Shown here: in pieces, positions 54,682 through 63,800 of the stretch
Layout: every line of letters starts with the position of its first letter
Position numbering within the stretch: position 1 is the first letter of the stretch
NCBI GenBank assembly: GCA_017435865.1
Contig: JAFSEF010000042.1
Span: 1-64,000 of the forward strand
Direction of reading: 5' to 3'
DNA from: Clostridia bacterium
GTDB lineage: Bacteria; Bacillota; Clostridia; Oscillospirales; Acutalibacteraceae
DNA: 64,000 bases
Position numbers and translations under genes: made by a program
The notes under the pieces: generated by a model
Told to the model about the DNA's origin: nothing
Databases searched by the model: none
The model's input: only the letters and a program-made list of their open reading frames with translations

Positions 54682-55737
54682 ATGAAAAAAGCCTGCATTC
54701 TCATTGTTCTTACAATATTGCTTTCCTGTTGTGCCTGCACACAGCAGACTCCGGTGTATGAAAAATCGGGGTTTGCCATGGGGTCCGTTGTCAATGTCCG
54801 TATTTACGGCTCTGAAAATGCATCCATGACGGCCATGAATGTTATGGAAAGCATCAACGAAACAGACACACTGCTGTCGGCAAACCTTGAAAATGCAGAA
54901 CTTTACAAACTTAACGAATCCGCTACGGGAATCGCCGTCGACAAAAAACTGTTTCAGCTTCTCGGTGATTGCCTGTCCGTATGCAACACAACCGGCAGAG
55001 TGCTCGACATTACAATCGGTGCTGTCAGCGAACTATGGGGCTTTGATACCGATTCGCCTGCACTGCCCGATGAAAAAGCCTTGCAGCAGGCATTGCAGAC
55101 AGTTGACATGGATAAACTGTTGTTGGACGAAGAAAAACTGACTGTCGCAAAACAGGAAGGACAAAAAATCGACCTCGGTGCATTCGGCAAAGGAATTGCC
55201 TGCTCGGCTGCTCTCAGGGAATTGCGCGGTGAATTTGCACCTGCCATACTTTCGGTCGGCGGCACAATTCTGCTGTACGGCAATCATCCGGATGAAGACC
55301 ACTGGACGGTCGGCATCCGCAATCCCGACGGCACGGCAAATGACTATTGTGCCACCCTTGCCCTGTCTGTGGAAAACAGCGACGATGCACTCTTTGTTTC
55401 CACTTCCGGTAACTATGAAAAAACGTTTGAGAAGGACGCAAAAACCTATCATCATATTCTCGATGCAAAAACGGGAATGCCTGTCGAAAATGACATCGTC
55501 AGTGTGACGGTGGTTACCGATGGCGGTCTGATCAGCGATGCACTTTCGACGGTTCTTTTCATACATGGTCTCAGTGAAGAAACACTTACCATTCTTGAAA
55601 ATTACAAAACAGAGGCCGTATTCATCTGCAAAGACGGCAGCGTGCTTGTCAGCGACGGACTTGCAGACCGGATCACCCTGACGGACAAAAACCGTACCCT
55701 CGGTGATCTTGAAGACACGATCGGAGCTGCAAAATGA
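54682..55737 (+). CDS. apbE: FAD:protein FMN transferase ApbE (lipoprotein)
   Basis: The 351-residue protein has a signal peptide with lipobox LLSC at residues 13-16 and the ApbE fold: GFAMGSVVNVRIYG near 31, DLGAFGKGIACS near 167, the YHHILDAKTG motif near 257 and the Mg-binding DGGLISDALST near 280. It transfers FMN from FAD to a threonine in target proteins outside the membrane. The likely targets are RnfD and RnfG of this operon, which carry matching Thr motifs. It overlaps the next gene by 4 bp (ATGA). Confidence -1.
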   Translation: MKKACILIVLTILLSCCACTQQTPVYEKSGFAMGSVVNVRIYGSENASMTAMNVMESINETDTLLSANLENAELYKLNESATGIAVDKKLFQLLGDCLSVCNTTGRVLDITIGAVSELWGFDTDSPALPDEKALQQALQTVDMDKLLLDEEKLTVAKQEGQKIDLGAFGKGIACSAALRELRGEFAPAILSVGGTILLYGNHPDEDHWTVGIRNPDGTANDYCATLALSVENSDDALFVSTSGNYEKTFEKDAKTYHHILDAKTGMPVENDIVSVTVVTDGGLISDALSTVLFIHGLSEETLTILENYKTEAVFICKDGSVLVSDGLADRITLTDKNRTLGDLEDTIGAAK

Positions 55738-56108
55738 AACGTATCATCGGCAAAACGGATGCAGTGATCATTCTTGTTCTGACCACAACAGCATTGCTGA
55801 TTTTTCTTGCAGGAAAAACTTCACCACAGGCACAAACGGCCGATATTATCATCGACGATGCTCTTTTTTGCACCATTGACCTGCAGGATGTGCAAGAACC
55901 TTACCAAATGACGCTTCCGTCACAGGTTGTGGTCTCCGTAGACAAGGGCAGCATCCGTGTGGAATCTTCCGTTTGCAAAGACAAACTGTGTGTTCACAGC
56001 GGCACGCTCTCCAAAGACGGCGACATTTCCGCCTGTCTTCCGCAGAAAACACTGATCAAGGTTTCGGGCACAAAAAAAACCGACAGTCCCGATGCCATTA
56101 CTTATTGA
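55734..56108 (+). CDS. NusG domain II protein, membrane-anchored
   Basis: The 124-residue product has an N-terminal transmembrane helix (about residues 9-27) and the extracytoplasmic NusG domain II, with VSVDKGSIRVESSVCKDKLCVHSG near 70 and ISACLPQKT near 98. The three Cys are typical of this family. It is regularly found between apbE and Gx transporter genes beside Rnf operons in Clostridia. Its role is unproven. Confidence -1.
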   Translation: MKRIIGKTDAVIILVLTTTALLIFLAGKTSPQAQTADIIIDDALFCTIDLQDVQEPYQMTLPSQVVVSVDKGSIRVESSVCKDKLCVHSGTLSKDGDISACLPQKTLIKVSGTKKTDSPDAITY

Positions 56109-56110
56109 TT

Positions 56111-56665
56111 ATGAAAAAACAAAAAACCAGAATCACCCGCACGGTTGCCCTGACAGGTATCTTCGGTGCTGTTGCCCTGACTCTTTCCTTTTTTGAAAAG
56201 TTCATGCTGGCTGCACTGCCTCTGCCGCCGGGTGTCAAACCGGGATTGTCCAACATTGCTGTGCTGTTTACCCTCAGCAGCTTCGGCTTACCCTATGCCA
56301 TGGGAATTGTGGCAATCAAATCCTTTTTTTCACTTCTCATTTCAGGTCCGACCGCAGCTTTGCTGAGTCTTTGCGGCGGCATATGCAGTTGTTTTGCCAT
56401 GTTTTTGCTGCTGAAAATCAAAAAAAACGGGCTGTCCTATACGGGTATTTCGGTCGTGAGTGCGGTGCTGCACAACATCGGACAACTTGCAGCCGCATCT
56501 GCTGTTACAGGGACTTCCCTGTTCAGAGCCTACCTGCCCGTACTTCTGATTTCGGGGATTATTTTCGGTGCAGTCACAGGGATTCTGCTGAATGCCGTGT
56601 TGCCTGCACTTGAAAAATTAAATAATAAAATATTCTCAACACATTCAGGAACAGAAAGAGGTTGA
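56111..56665 (+). CDS. Gx transporter family / HepS component I-like membrane protein
   Basis: The 184-residue polytopic protein has TRTVALTGIFGAVALTLSFFEKF near residue 10 and LPPGVKPGLSNIAVLFTLSSFG near 38, the pattern annotated as Gx transporter or heptaprenyl diphosphate synthase component I. Neither function is established for this group. Its topology resembles ECF-type S-components, so a small-molecule carrier role is likely. ATG 56111 follows the previous stop by 2 bases. rnfC follows after 7 bp. Confidence -1.
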   Translation: MKKQKTRITRTVALTGIFGAVALTLSFFEKFMLAALPLPPGVKPGLSNIAVLFTLSSFGLPYAMGIVAIKSFFSLLISGPTAALLSLCGGICSCFAMFLLLKIKKNGLSYTGISVVSAVLHNIGQLAAASAVTGTSLFRAYLPVLLISGIIFGAVTGILLNAVLPALEKLNNKIFSTHSGTERG

Positions 56666-56672
56666 TTTATTT

Positions 56673-58025
56673 ATGAAATCACAAGCCGGGGATGCCATTC
56701 TCAAGGCAATCGGCAAAGTGCGCGGCGGTGTAACTCCCGCCCACAACAAGCTGACAGCTGAAATGGAATCCGTACGAATTGCACCGCCTGCACAAGTGGT
56801 GCTCCCCATGCAACAGCATATCGGTGCACCTTGTGTACCGACCGTCAAAGTCGGCGACATTGTCAGCATCGGTCAGGTAATCGGTGACTCCGACAAATAC
56901 GTCAGTGCTCCCATTCATGCCTCCGTTTCGGGCAAAGTGACCTCCCTTGCGGAAGTACGCCTTGCAAACGGCAGAATGGCACCCGCCGTCACCATTGAAA
57001 ACGACGGTGAAAACCGTTTGTTTGAAGGCATTGCTCCGCCGAAAGTCACCAACCGTGACGAATTGCTGCAGGCAGTGCGTGCTTCGGGCCTTGTAGGTCT
57101 GGGCGGTGCAGGCTTCCCGACCCATGTCAAGCTCAACATTCCTGCCGACAAAAACGTGGACACCCTCGTTGTCAATGCGGCAGAATGTGAACCCTACATC
57201 ACCGTTGACTACCGTGAATGCATGGAAAATGCCGAAAACATTCTCGGTGGTGTGTATCTTCTTGCAGATATGCTCAACCTCAAGCAGGTTGTCATCTGCG
57301 TAGAAGACAACAAACCCAAAGCCATTCAGGTTCTCAAAGAGATTGCCGACCATGACCTCGACAAGGGCAACAAAGTCCGCCTGATGACACTCAAATCCAA
57401 ATATCCGCAGGGTGCGGAAAAAATGATGGTGCTTTCTGCAACAGGCAGAGTGGTACCTGCCGGGAAGCTGCCTGCTGATGCGGGATGCATTGTCATGAAC
57501 GTCGGCAGTGTCGCGTTTGTCAATCGCTACATTCAGACCGGCAAACCGCTTACCAGCCGTACCGTCACCGTCAGCGGCGACTGCATTGCACAGCCGCAGA
57601 ACATCCGCGTTCCCGTCGGCACATCCGTGCAGCAGATCATTGATGCCTGCGGCGGTTTCACAAAAGATCCCGTCAAAATCATCGCAGGCGGTCCGATGAT
57701 GGGTACTGCCCTCATTGATACCGAAGTACCGCTGCTCAAGAGCAACAATGCCGTGCTTGCTTTCTCCGCTTCGTCTTCCGTCTGCAAGCCTGCCCGTGAT
57801 TGCATCCGCTGCGGTCGCTGCCATGCAGCCTGCCCGATGGGACTCATTCCCACACAGATCGAAAAATTCGTACAGCTCAAAGATGCCGAAATGCTCGAAA
57901 AATGCGGCATCAATGTCTGCATGGAATGCGGAAGCTGTGCTTTCTCCTGCCCGTCCGCAAAACCGCTTGTACAGCATATGCGTCTTGCAAAGGAAATCGT
58001 CAGAGAGGCAGGAACCAAAAAATGA
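56673..58025 (+). CDS. rnfC: Rnf complex subunit RnfC
   Basis: The 450-residue subunit has the flavin/NAD site GLGGAGFPTHVKL near residue 143, AAECEPYITVDYR near 169, the SLBB-like beta-grasp part, and two [4Fe-4S] motifs: CIRCGRCHAACP near 373 and CMECGSCAFSCP near 412. It passes electrons between NADH and the membrane part of the complex on the cytoplasmic side. First structural gene of rnfCDGEAB. Confidence -1.
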   Translation: MKSQAGDAILKAIGKVRGGVTPAHNKLTAEMESVRIAPPAQVVLPMQQHIGAPCVPTVKVGDIVSIGQVIGDSDKYVSAPIHASVSGKVTSLAEVRLANGRMAPAVTIENDGENRLFEGIAPPKVTNRDELLQAVRASGLVGLGGAGFPTHVKLNIPADKNVDTLVVNAAECEPYITVDYRECMENAENILGGVYLLADMLNLKQVVICVEDNKPKAIQVLKEIADHDLDKGNKVRLMTLKSKYPQGAEKMMVLSATGRVVPAGKLPADAGCIVMNVGSVAFVNRYIQTGKPLTSRTVTVSGDCIAQPQNIRVPVGTSVQQIIDACGGFTKDPVKIIAGGPMMGTALIDTEVPLLKSNNAVLAFSASSSVCKPARDCIRCGRCHAACPMGLIPTQIEKFVQLKDAEMLEKCGINVCMECGSCAFSCPSAKPLVQHMRLAKEIVREAGTKK

Positions 58026-58058
58026 GTATGTTTTCACAACTGAAAGGAGTGACGGACC

Positions 58059-59135
58059 ATGTCTGATACAAACAAGATCTTAACCGTCAGCGCATCCCCC
58101 CACGTAAAATCAAACGACACAACACAGCGTATTATGCTCGATGTTGTGCTCGCACTTGTACCGGCAGGGATTGCAGGCTGTGTCATTTTCGGAATGCGTG
58201 CATTGCTTGTGATTGCACTTTGCATCGGCTTTTCGGTACTGTTTGAATTCCTGAGCCGCAAAATCATGAAACGCTCCAACACATTGGGTGACCTGAGTGC
58301 GGTCGTGACAGGTCTTTTGCTCGCTTACAACATTCCCGTGCTTGATCTTGCAAAATTTGACGGCAAACTGTGGAAAGCCACCGTTATGACCGTGCTGCTG
58401 TGTGCGGTCGGTTCTTTCTTTGCCATCGTTGTTACAAAACAGTTCTTCGGCGGTCTGGGACAAAACTTTGCAAACCCTGCCATCGTCGGCAGAATCGTTC
58501 TTCTTGTCTCGTTCCCCTCTGCCATGACGGCATTCACGGCTCCCCGACAGGCAGTCGATGCCATCACAACGGCAACACCGCTCGGCATTCTCTCGGACGG
58601 CAGTCTGTTTGACCGTGCAGGTGACATCTCCGCACAGATATCTTCCCTTTCCGCAGACGGTTACCTGCCCGACCTGCTTTCCATGCTTGTCGGTGTCAAA
58701 GGCGGCTGTATCGGTGAAGTCAGCGGCATTCTGCTCATTCTCGGCGGTTGCTACCTTTTGATGCGTCGCGTGATTTCTCCTGCGATTCACGTTGCTTTTG
58801 TGGGCACGGTTGCGGTTTTCATGCTCATCGCAAGCCGCGGCAGCCTTCCCTTTGTTGCTTATGAAATTCTCGGCGGCGGTCTGCTTCTGGGTGCTATCTT
58901 CATGGCGACCGACTACACAACAAGCCCCATCACCCTCAAAGGTAAAATCATTTTCGGCATCGGCTGCGGTATTGTCTGTTCGGTCATCCGCCTGTTCTGC
59001 AGCATGGCAGAAGGTGTTTCGTATGCAATTCTGCTGATGAACATCGCCTGCCCGCTGATTGAAATGGCAACCAAACCGCGTCCCTTCGGTGTTGAAAAAG
59101 AAAAGAAAGCAAAGAAGGAGGAGAAAACAGCATGA
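58059..59135 (+). CDS. rnfD: Rnf complex subunit RnfD
   Basis: The 358-residue membrane subunit carries covalent FMN at the Thr of AITTATPLG near residue 170, the expected ApbE target form. Helices cover most of the protein; SPHVKSNDTTQRIMLDVVLAL is the conserved N-terminus. It ends with a Lys/Glu-rich tail. It overlaps rnfG by 4 bp. Confidence -1.
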   Translation: MSDTNKILTVSASPHVKSNDTTQRIMLDVVLALVPAGIAGCVIFGMRALLVIALCIGFSVLFEFLSRKIMKRSNTLGDLSAVVTGLLLAYNIPVLDLAKFDGKLWKATVMTVLLCAVGSFFAIVVTKQFFGGLGQNFANPAIVGRIVLLVSFPSAMTAFTAPRQAVDAITTATPLGILSDGSLFDRAGDISAQISSLSADGYLPDLLSMLVGVKGGCIGEVSGILLILGGCYLLMRRVISPAIHVAFVGTVAVFMLIASRGSLPFVAYEILGGGLLLGAIFMATDYTTSPITLKGKIIFGIGCGIVCSVIRLFCSMAEGVSYAILLMNIACPLIEMATKPRPFGVEKEKKAKKEEKTA

Positions 59136-59686
59136 AAAAAGATATTATTATCCCCGTTGTTTCCCTTCTTGTGATCTGCCTTGTTTGCTCGGCATTGCTC
59201 GGCGGTGTCAACGCTCTGACAAAAGACACCATTGAACAGCGTGCTGCACAGGACATCATTGATGCACAGGGTGTTCTGATTCCTGCCGACAGCTACAAAG
59301 AAGAAAACATTGACGGCACAGCCTACAGCACAGCCCTTGATGCAGACGGAAACGTCATCGGTTACATATTCACGACCTCATCCAACGGCTACGGCGGTGC
59401 AATCAAACTGATGACAGGCATCTCCGCTGACGGAGAAGTCACAGGTATTTCGCTCCTCGAAATCAACGAAACGCCCGGTCTCGGCATGAAAGCCAAAAAT
59501 GAAAGCTTTCTGCAGCAGTTTGTCGGTGCTGACGACACAATCAACGTCGTAAAAGAAGCCGTCACGGCAGACAATACCGTGCAGGCAATCACCAGTGCCA
59601 CCATCACAACCAAAGCCGTCACGGCGGCTGTCAACAAGGCCATCGGCCTTTATAATGCAGTAAAGGAGGCGAACGTCAATGGCTGA
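59132..59686 (+). CDS. rnfG: Rnf complex subunit RnfG
   Basis: The 184-residue single-span protein has an extracytoplasmic FMN-binding domain. The modified Thr lies in ITSATITTKAVT near residue 154, and GLGMKAK near 116 is typical of the fold. FMN is attached by ApbE. Overlaps rnfE by 8 bp. Confidence -1.
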   Translation: MKKDIIIPVVSLLVICLVCSALLGGVNALTKDTIEQRAAQDIIDAQGVLIPADSYKEENIDGTAYSTALDADGNVIGYIFTTSSNGYGGAIKLMTGISADGEVTGISLLEINETPGLGMKAKNESFLQQFVGADDTINVVKEAVTADNTVQAITSATITTKAVTAAVNKAIGLYNAVKEANVNG

Positions 59687-60419
59687 GAAAAAATCCTGCA
59701 TGAAGGAGTTTACAAAAGGTCTTCTGCGTGAAAACCCGACCATGCGTCTGGTACTCGGCACCTGTCCGACACTGGCTGTCACAACAAGCGTCGTCAATGC
59801 CATCGGCATGGGTCTTGCAGCAACGGTCGTTCTGATCTGCTCAAACGTTGCCATTTCCGCACTGCGTAAGGTCATTCCTTCCAAAGTCCGTATTCCTGCT
59901 TATATCGTTATCATCGCGTCCTTCGTTACCATTGTACAGATGATCGTCAAAGCCTTCCTTCCCGTACTTGACGAATCGCTCGGTATTTTCCTGCCGCTGA
60001 TCGTTGTCAACTGTATCATCCTCGGCAGAGCTGAAGCATTCGCAAGCAAAAACCCCGTTCTGCTGAGTGCAGCAGACGGTCTGGGCATGGGACTCGGTTT
60101 TACCGCAGCCTTGTTCTGCATGGGTGCTGTGCGTGAAATCCTCGGTGCCGGCACATTCCTTGCAGGCATCAAAGACCTCGTCAATATCGGCGGATTCAAC
60201 GGTTTTGATTTCAGCGACACACTCGCAAACATCGGACTGGCTCCGATCACCATTTTCATTCTTCCCGCAGGCGGTTTCTTCTTCTTCGGCATCATCATGG
60301 CGTTGACCAACAAGATCGCAAGCGGCAAAGGTCTGCCCAAGGCAGAACTGCACGGCTGTGAACACTGCCCGATGGCAGCAAGCTGTTCAAGAAGCACACT
60401 CAAGGAGGATGCACAATGA
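59679..60419 (+). CDS. rnfE: Rnf complex subunit RnfE
   Basis: This 246-residue polytopic subunit begins KGLLRENPTMRLVLGTCPTLAVTTS and has PLIVVNCIILGRAEAFASKN near residue 106, the family hallmark. A Cys-rich tail (HGCEHCPMAASCSRS, last 25 residues) is notable: four Cys could bind a metal. It overlaps rnfA by 4 bp. Confidence -1.
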   Translation: MAEKKSCMKEFTKGLLRENPTMRLVLGTCPTLAVTTSVVNAIGMGLAATVVLICSNVAISALRKVIPSKVRIPAYIVIIASFVTIVQMIVKAFLPVLDESLGIFLPLIVVNCIILGRAEAFASKNPVLLSAADGLGMGLGFTAALFCMGAVREILGAGTFLAGIKDLVNIGGFNGFDFSDTLANIGLAPITIFILPAGGFFFFGIIMALTNKIASGKGLPKAELHGCEHCPMAASCSRSTLKEDAQ

Positions 60420-61045
60420 AAGTTTTTCTTGCTTTGCTCATCATGGGCATTCTGACACAGAACTTTGTTCTTTCCAAGTTTTTGGGCATCTGTCCGTTCC
60501 TGGGTGTTTCCAAAAAACTCAACACTGCGGTCGGCATGAGTGTGGCAGTTATTTTTGTCATGTGCCTTGCAACCGCCGTATGCTACCCCATCAACACACT
60601 GCTCGAAAAAAATGATCTTGCATATCTGCAGACCATCGTTTTCATTCTTGTTATTGCAGCTCTTGTACAGCTGGTCGAAATTGTACTGCGTAAGTACATT
60701 CCCTCCCTGTACAAAGCACTCGGCATTTATCTGCCGCTGATCACCACCAACTGTGCCGTTCTGGGTGTTGTTGTGCTCAACGTCAGCAATGTTGCCACAT
60801 TCGCGGAAAGCTATGCCGTCAACTACGGTTTTGCACATTCCATGATCAATTCCGTTGCAGCCGGTGTCGGTTTCCTGCTTGCCATGGTACTGTTCGCAGG
60901 CGTGCGTTCCCGTCTGGAAGCAGCCGACATTCCGAAATTCCTGCAGGGACTTCCCATCACACTGATCGCAGCATCCATTGTATCCGTCAGCTTTTTAGGC
61001 TTCGGCGGCCTTGTGGAAGGTCTGGGTCTGCTGGCTGCGGCTTAA
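60416..61045 (+). CDS. rnfA: Rnf complex subunit RnfA
   Basis: The 209-residue polytopic subunit has NFVLSKFLGICPFLGVSKK near residue 15 and PLITTNCAVLGVVVLN near 104, a pseudo-symmetric match to RnfE. RnfA and RnfE together hold the intramembrane [2Fe-2S] cluster via their conserved Cys. It is 19 bp before rnfB. Confidence -1.
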   Translation: MKVFLALLIMGILTQNFVLSKFLGICPFLGVSKKLNTAVGMSVAVIFVMCLATAVCYPINTLLEKNDLAYLQTIVFILVIAALVQLVEIVLRKYIPSLYKALGIYLPLITTNCAVLGVVVLNVSNVATFAESYAVNYGFAHSMINSVAAGVGFLLAMVLFAGVRSRLEAADIPKFLQGLPITLIAASIVSVSFLGFGGLVEGLGLLAAA

Positions 61046-61064
61046 GTCGGGAAAGGAGAATACT

Positions 61065-61922
61065 ATGAGTGAAATTCTTATGGCGGTTGCCATTGTCAGC
61101 ATCATCGGTCTCATCGGCGGCGTTGCACTTGCCGTTGCCTCCAAAATCATGGCAGTGGAAACCGATGAAAAAGCAGAAGCAATCAACGAAATTCTTCCCG
61201 GTGCAAACTGCGGCAGCTGCGGTTTTTCAGGCTGTGCAGGGTATGCCGCAGCTCTGAGTGAAGGTAAAACCACCGATACCGCCCTTTGTAATCCCGGCGG
61301 CAATGAGGTTTCGCAGAAAATTGCCGAACTGCTCGGTCTGGCAGCCGGCAACATTGTTCCCACAGCAGCCGTCGTTATGTGTCAGGGAAACTGTGCAAAT
61401 GCAAAACAGAAAATGAAATATGACGGCGTAGACAGCTGCCGCATGGCAACACAGTTGTTCGGCGGCGAAAAAGAATGCGTTTACGGCTGTCTGGGTCTCG
61501 GCGACTGCGAACGTGCCTGCCCCTACGGTGCCATTCACATCTGCGACGGTATTGCAAGAGTCAATCCCGCAGTGTGTCGCGGCTGTAAAGTCTGCGTGGC
61601 AGCCTGTCCGAAACATATCATCGAAATGGTACCGCTTGAAAAGGTCACCGCTGCTGTTCTGTGCAAGAGCACCGCAAAGGGTGCCGTCACCAGAAAAGCC
61701 TGTTCCGCAGGCTGCATCGGCTGCCAGAAATGCAAAAAAGTATGTCCCAACGATGCCGTCACTGTCGAAAACAACCTTGCTCATGTTGATTATGACAAGT
61801 GTGTCGCCTGTGGTGAATGTGCATCTGCCTGTCCGACAGGTGCCATTGAAATTATCACCGTGCAGGCAGGCATCATCAAACTCGCTGCAAAAAATACGGA
61901 AAAAGAGGGAGCAAACAGATGA
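61065..61922 (+). CDS. rnfB: Rnf complex subunit RnfB (ferredoxin-binding)
   Basis: The 285-residue protein has an N-terminal membrane helix, then the Fe-S domain with NCGSCGFSGCAGYA near residue 49 and several further clusters: CLGLGDCERACP, CRGCKVCVAACP, CIGCQKCKKVCP and CVACGECASACP. It accepts electrons from reduced ferredoxin. ATG 61065 follows AAAGGAG by 8 bases. Its stop overlaps the uxaC start (ATGA). Confidence -1.
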   Translation: MSEILMAVAIVSIIGLIGGVALAVASKIMAVETDEKAEAINEILPGANCGSCGFSGCAGYAAALSEGKTTDTALCNPGGNEVSQKIAELLGLAAGNIVPTAAVVMCQGNCANAKQKMKYDGVDSCRMATQLFGGEKECVYGCLGLGDCERACPYGAIHICDGIARVNPAVCRGCKVCVAACPKHIIEMVPLEKVTAAVLCKSTAKGAVTRKACSAGCIGCQKCKKVCPNDAVTVENNLAHVDYDKCVACGECASACPTGAIEIITVQAGIIKLAAKNTEKEGANR

Positions 61923-63322
61923 AACCCTTTATGAACGAGGATTTTTTACTTTCAACTCCGACTGCAAAAGCTTTGTTTGAAGCCTGTAAGAACGAACCGA
62001 TTTTCGATTGGCACTGCCACCTGCAGCCCAAAGAGATTTACGAAAACAAAACACCCGAACACATCACGCAGCTGTGGCTGGGTGCCGACCACTACAAGTG
62101 GAGAGGTATGCGCGGCTGCGGTATCAACGAAAAATACATCACCGGTGAAGCATCCGCATATGAAAAATTCAAAGCCTATGCATCCGCACTGCCGCAGATG
62201 CCCGGCAATCCGCTGTACCATTGGACACACCTTGAATTGCAGCGTTATTTCGGCATCACCGAACCGCTGAGTGCAAAAACCTGCGACATGATCTGGGAAA
62301 GCTGCAACGCACAGATCGCAGCCGGCGGATTCACTCCCAGAGAACTGATTGAAAAGAGCAATGTCGCCTGCGTTTGCACAACGGATGATCCTGCCGATAC
62401 CCTTGAATACCATCATCTGATCGCAGCTGACAAGACCTTCAAGTGCAAGGTTCTGCCTGCATTCCGTCCTGACAAGGCTCTCGGCATTGACCTGCCGACT
62501 TTCCTGCCCTGGTTGCAGTCCCTTGAACAGACCGCACAGACCGAAATCAAGTCCTATGCAAAACTCAAGGAAGTGCTGCTTGCACGTATTGAAGTGTTCG
62601 CACAGGCAGGTTGCCGTGCAACAGACCATGCATTCACTTGGGTTCCCTATGAACGTGCAGACGAAGAAACACTCGAAGGCATTTTCGCAGCCGTCCTCAA
62701 CGGCGAAACCCTGACAAGAAAACAGGCTGATGCATACCGCACCGAACTGTTCCGCTTCCTTGCAAAGGAATATGCAAGACGCGGTTGGGGATGCGAAATC
62801 CACATCGGTGCCATGCGAAACAACAATACACCGAAATTCAACACACTCGGTCCCGATACAGGCTATGACTCCATCGACGACTACAACATTGCCGAACCGC
62901 TGTCAAGACTGCTTGACTCTCTTGAAAGTGAAGGCTGCCTGCCGAAGACCGTCCTGTTCACCCTCAATCCGAAGGACAACTATGTATTGGGCACCATGCT
63001 CGGCAACTTCCAGTCCGATGAAGTCGGCTCCAAGGTGCAGTTCGGTACCGCATGGTGGTTCAACGACAACATCGACGGTATGCGTGAGCAGATCAAAGCC
63101 CTCGGAAACCTCGGTGTGCTCGGCAAATTCATCGGCATGGTCACGGACTCCCGTTCGTTCCTGAGCTATCCCAGACATGAATATTTCAGACGCATTGTCT
63201 GTGAATTCCTCGGAAATCTCGTGGAAAGCGGACAGTATCCTGCCGACATGGAAACTCTCACGCAAATCGTCAAAGCAATTTCTTTCGGTAATGCTGCAGT
63301 TTATTTCGGACTTTCAGCATAA
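61919..63322 (+). CDS. uxaC: Glucuronate isomerase
   Basis: The 467-residue enzyme interconverts D-glucuronate and D-fructuronate (also galacturonate and tagaturonate) in the cytoplasm. It has the metal site FDWHCHLQP near residues 28-36, CTTDDPADTLEYH near 154, IHIGAMRNNN near 296 and TDSRSFLSYPRHEYFRRI near 413. Full length for the family. Its ATG overlaps the rnfB stop by 4 bp, an unusual coupling of uronate catabolism with the Rnf pump. No uxaB, uxuA or kdgK is in view. Confidence -1.
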   Translation: MKPFMNEDFLLSTPTAKALFEACKNEPIFDWHCHLQPKEIYENKTPEHITQLWLGADHYKWRGMRGCGINEKYITGEASAYEKFKAYASALPQMPGNPLYHWTHLELQRYFGITEPLSAKTCDMIWESCNAQIAAGGFTPRELIEKSNVACVCTTDDPADTLEYHHLIAADKTFKCKVLPAFRPDKALGIDLPTFLPWLQSLEQTAQTEIKSYAKLKEVLLARIEVFAQAGCRATDHAFTWVPYERADEETLEGIFAAVLNGETLTRKQADAYRTELFRFLAKEYARRGWGCEIHIGAMRNNNTPKFNTLGPDTGYDSIDDYNIAEPLSRLLDSLESEGCLPKTVLFTLNPKDNYVLGTMLGNFQSDEVGSKVQFGTAWWFNDNIDGMREQIKALGNLGVLGKFIGMVTDSRSFLSYPRHEYFRRIVCEFLGNLVESGQYPADMETLTQIVKAISFGNAAVYFGLSA

Positions 63323-63361
63323 TTGAAGAAAAGATTGCTATATTTTAACAGGTGATTGATT

Positions 63362-63790
63362 TTGAATATTATGCGTTTTCTGACTCCGAAAGCGGAAGTC
63401 GAATATCTTGAATCTGATTTTACGCTTCGTCAGGGACTTGAAAAAATGAAGTACCACGGGTATTCCGAAATCCCCGTGATCGATGCAAAGGGACACTACT
63501 TCGGTTCGGTCACACTGGGTGATTTTTTGTGGGCATTGTACGATGACAACAATCCGAAACGCTCGGAACTTGAAAAATTGCCGCTGAAAAACATCATCCG
63601 TCCCGATTATAATCCCTGTATCACGGCAAACAAATCGATTGATGCCGTGCTGAACAAAGCCATTACACAGAACTTTGTTCCCGTTGTTGATGACCGCGGT
63701 GTGTTCATCGGGATCATCAAACGCAGCACCATCATCCGCTATCTTGCAACCGTAAAAACAAGTATCCCCACTGAAGCGGAAGTCGTATAA
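63362..63790 (+). CDS. CBS-domain protein
   Basis: This protein of about 142 residues is little more than a pair of CBS domains: LRQGLEKMKYHGYSEIPVIDAKGHYFGSVTLGDFL in the first half and SIDAVLNKAITQNFVPVVDDRGVFIGIIKRSTIIRYL in the second. Such pairs bind adenine nucleotides and sense energy state. I favour TTG 63362, 7 bases after AGGTGAT; ATG 63371 is an alternative. Target unknown. Confidence -1.
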   Translation: MNIMRFLTPKAEVEYLESDFTLRQGLEKMKYHGYSEIPVIDAKGHYFGSVTLGDFLWALYDDNNPKRSELEKLPLKNIIRPDYNPCITANKSIDAVLNKAITQNFVPVVDDRGVFIGIIKRSTIIRYLATVKTSIPTEAEVV

Positions 63791-63800
63791 AGAGGATGTT

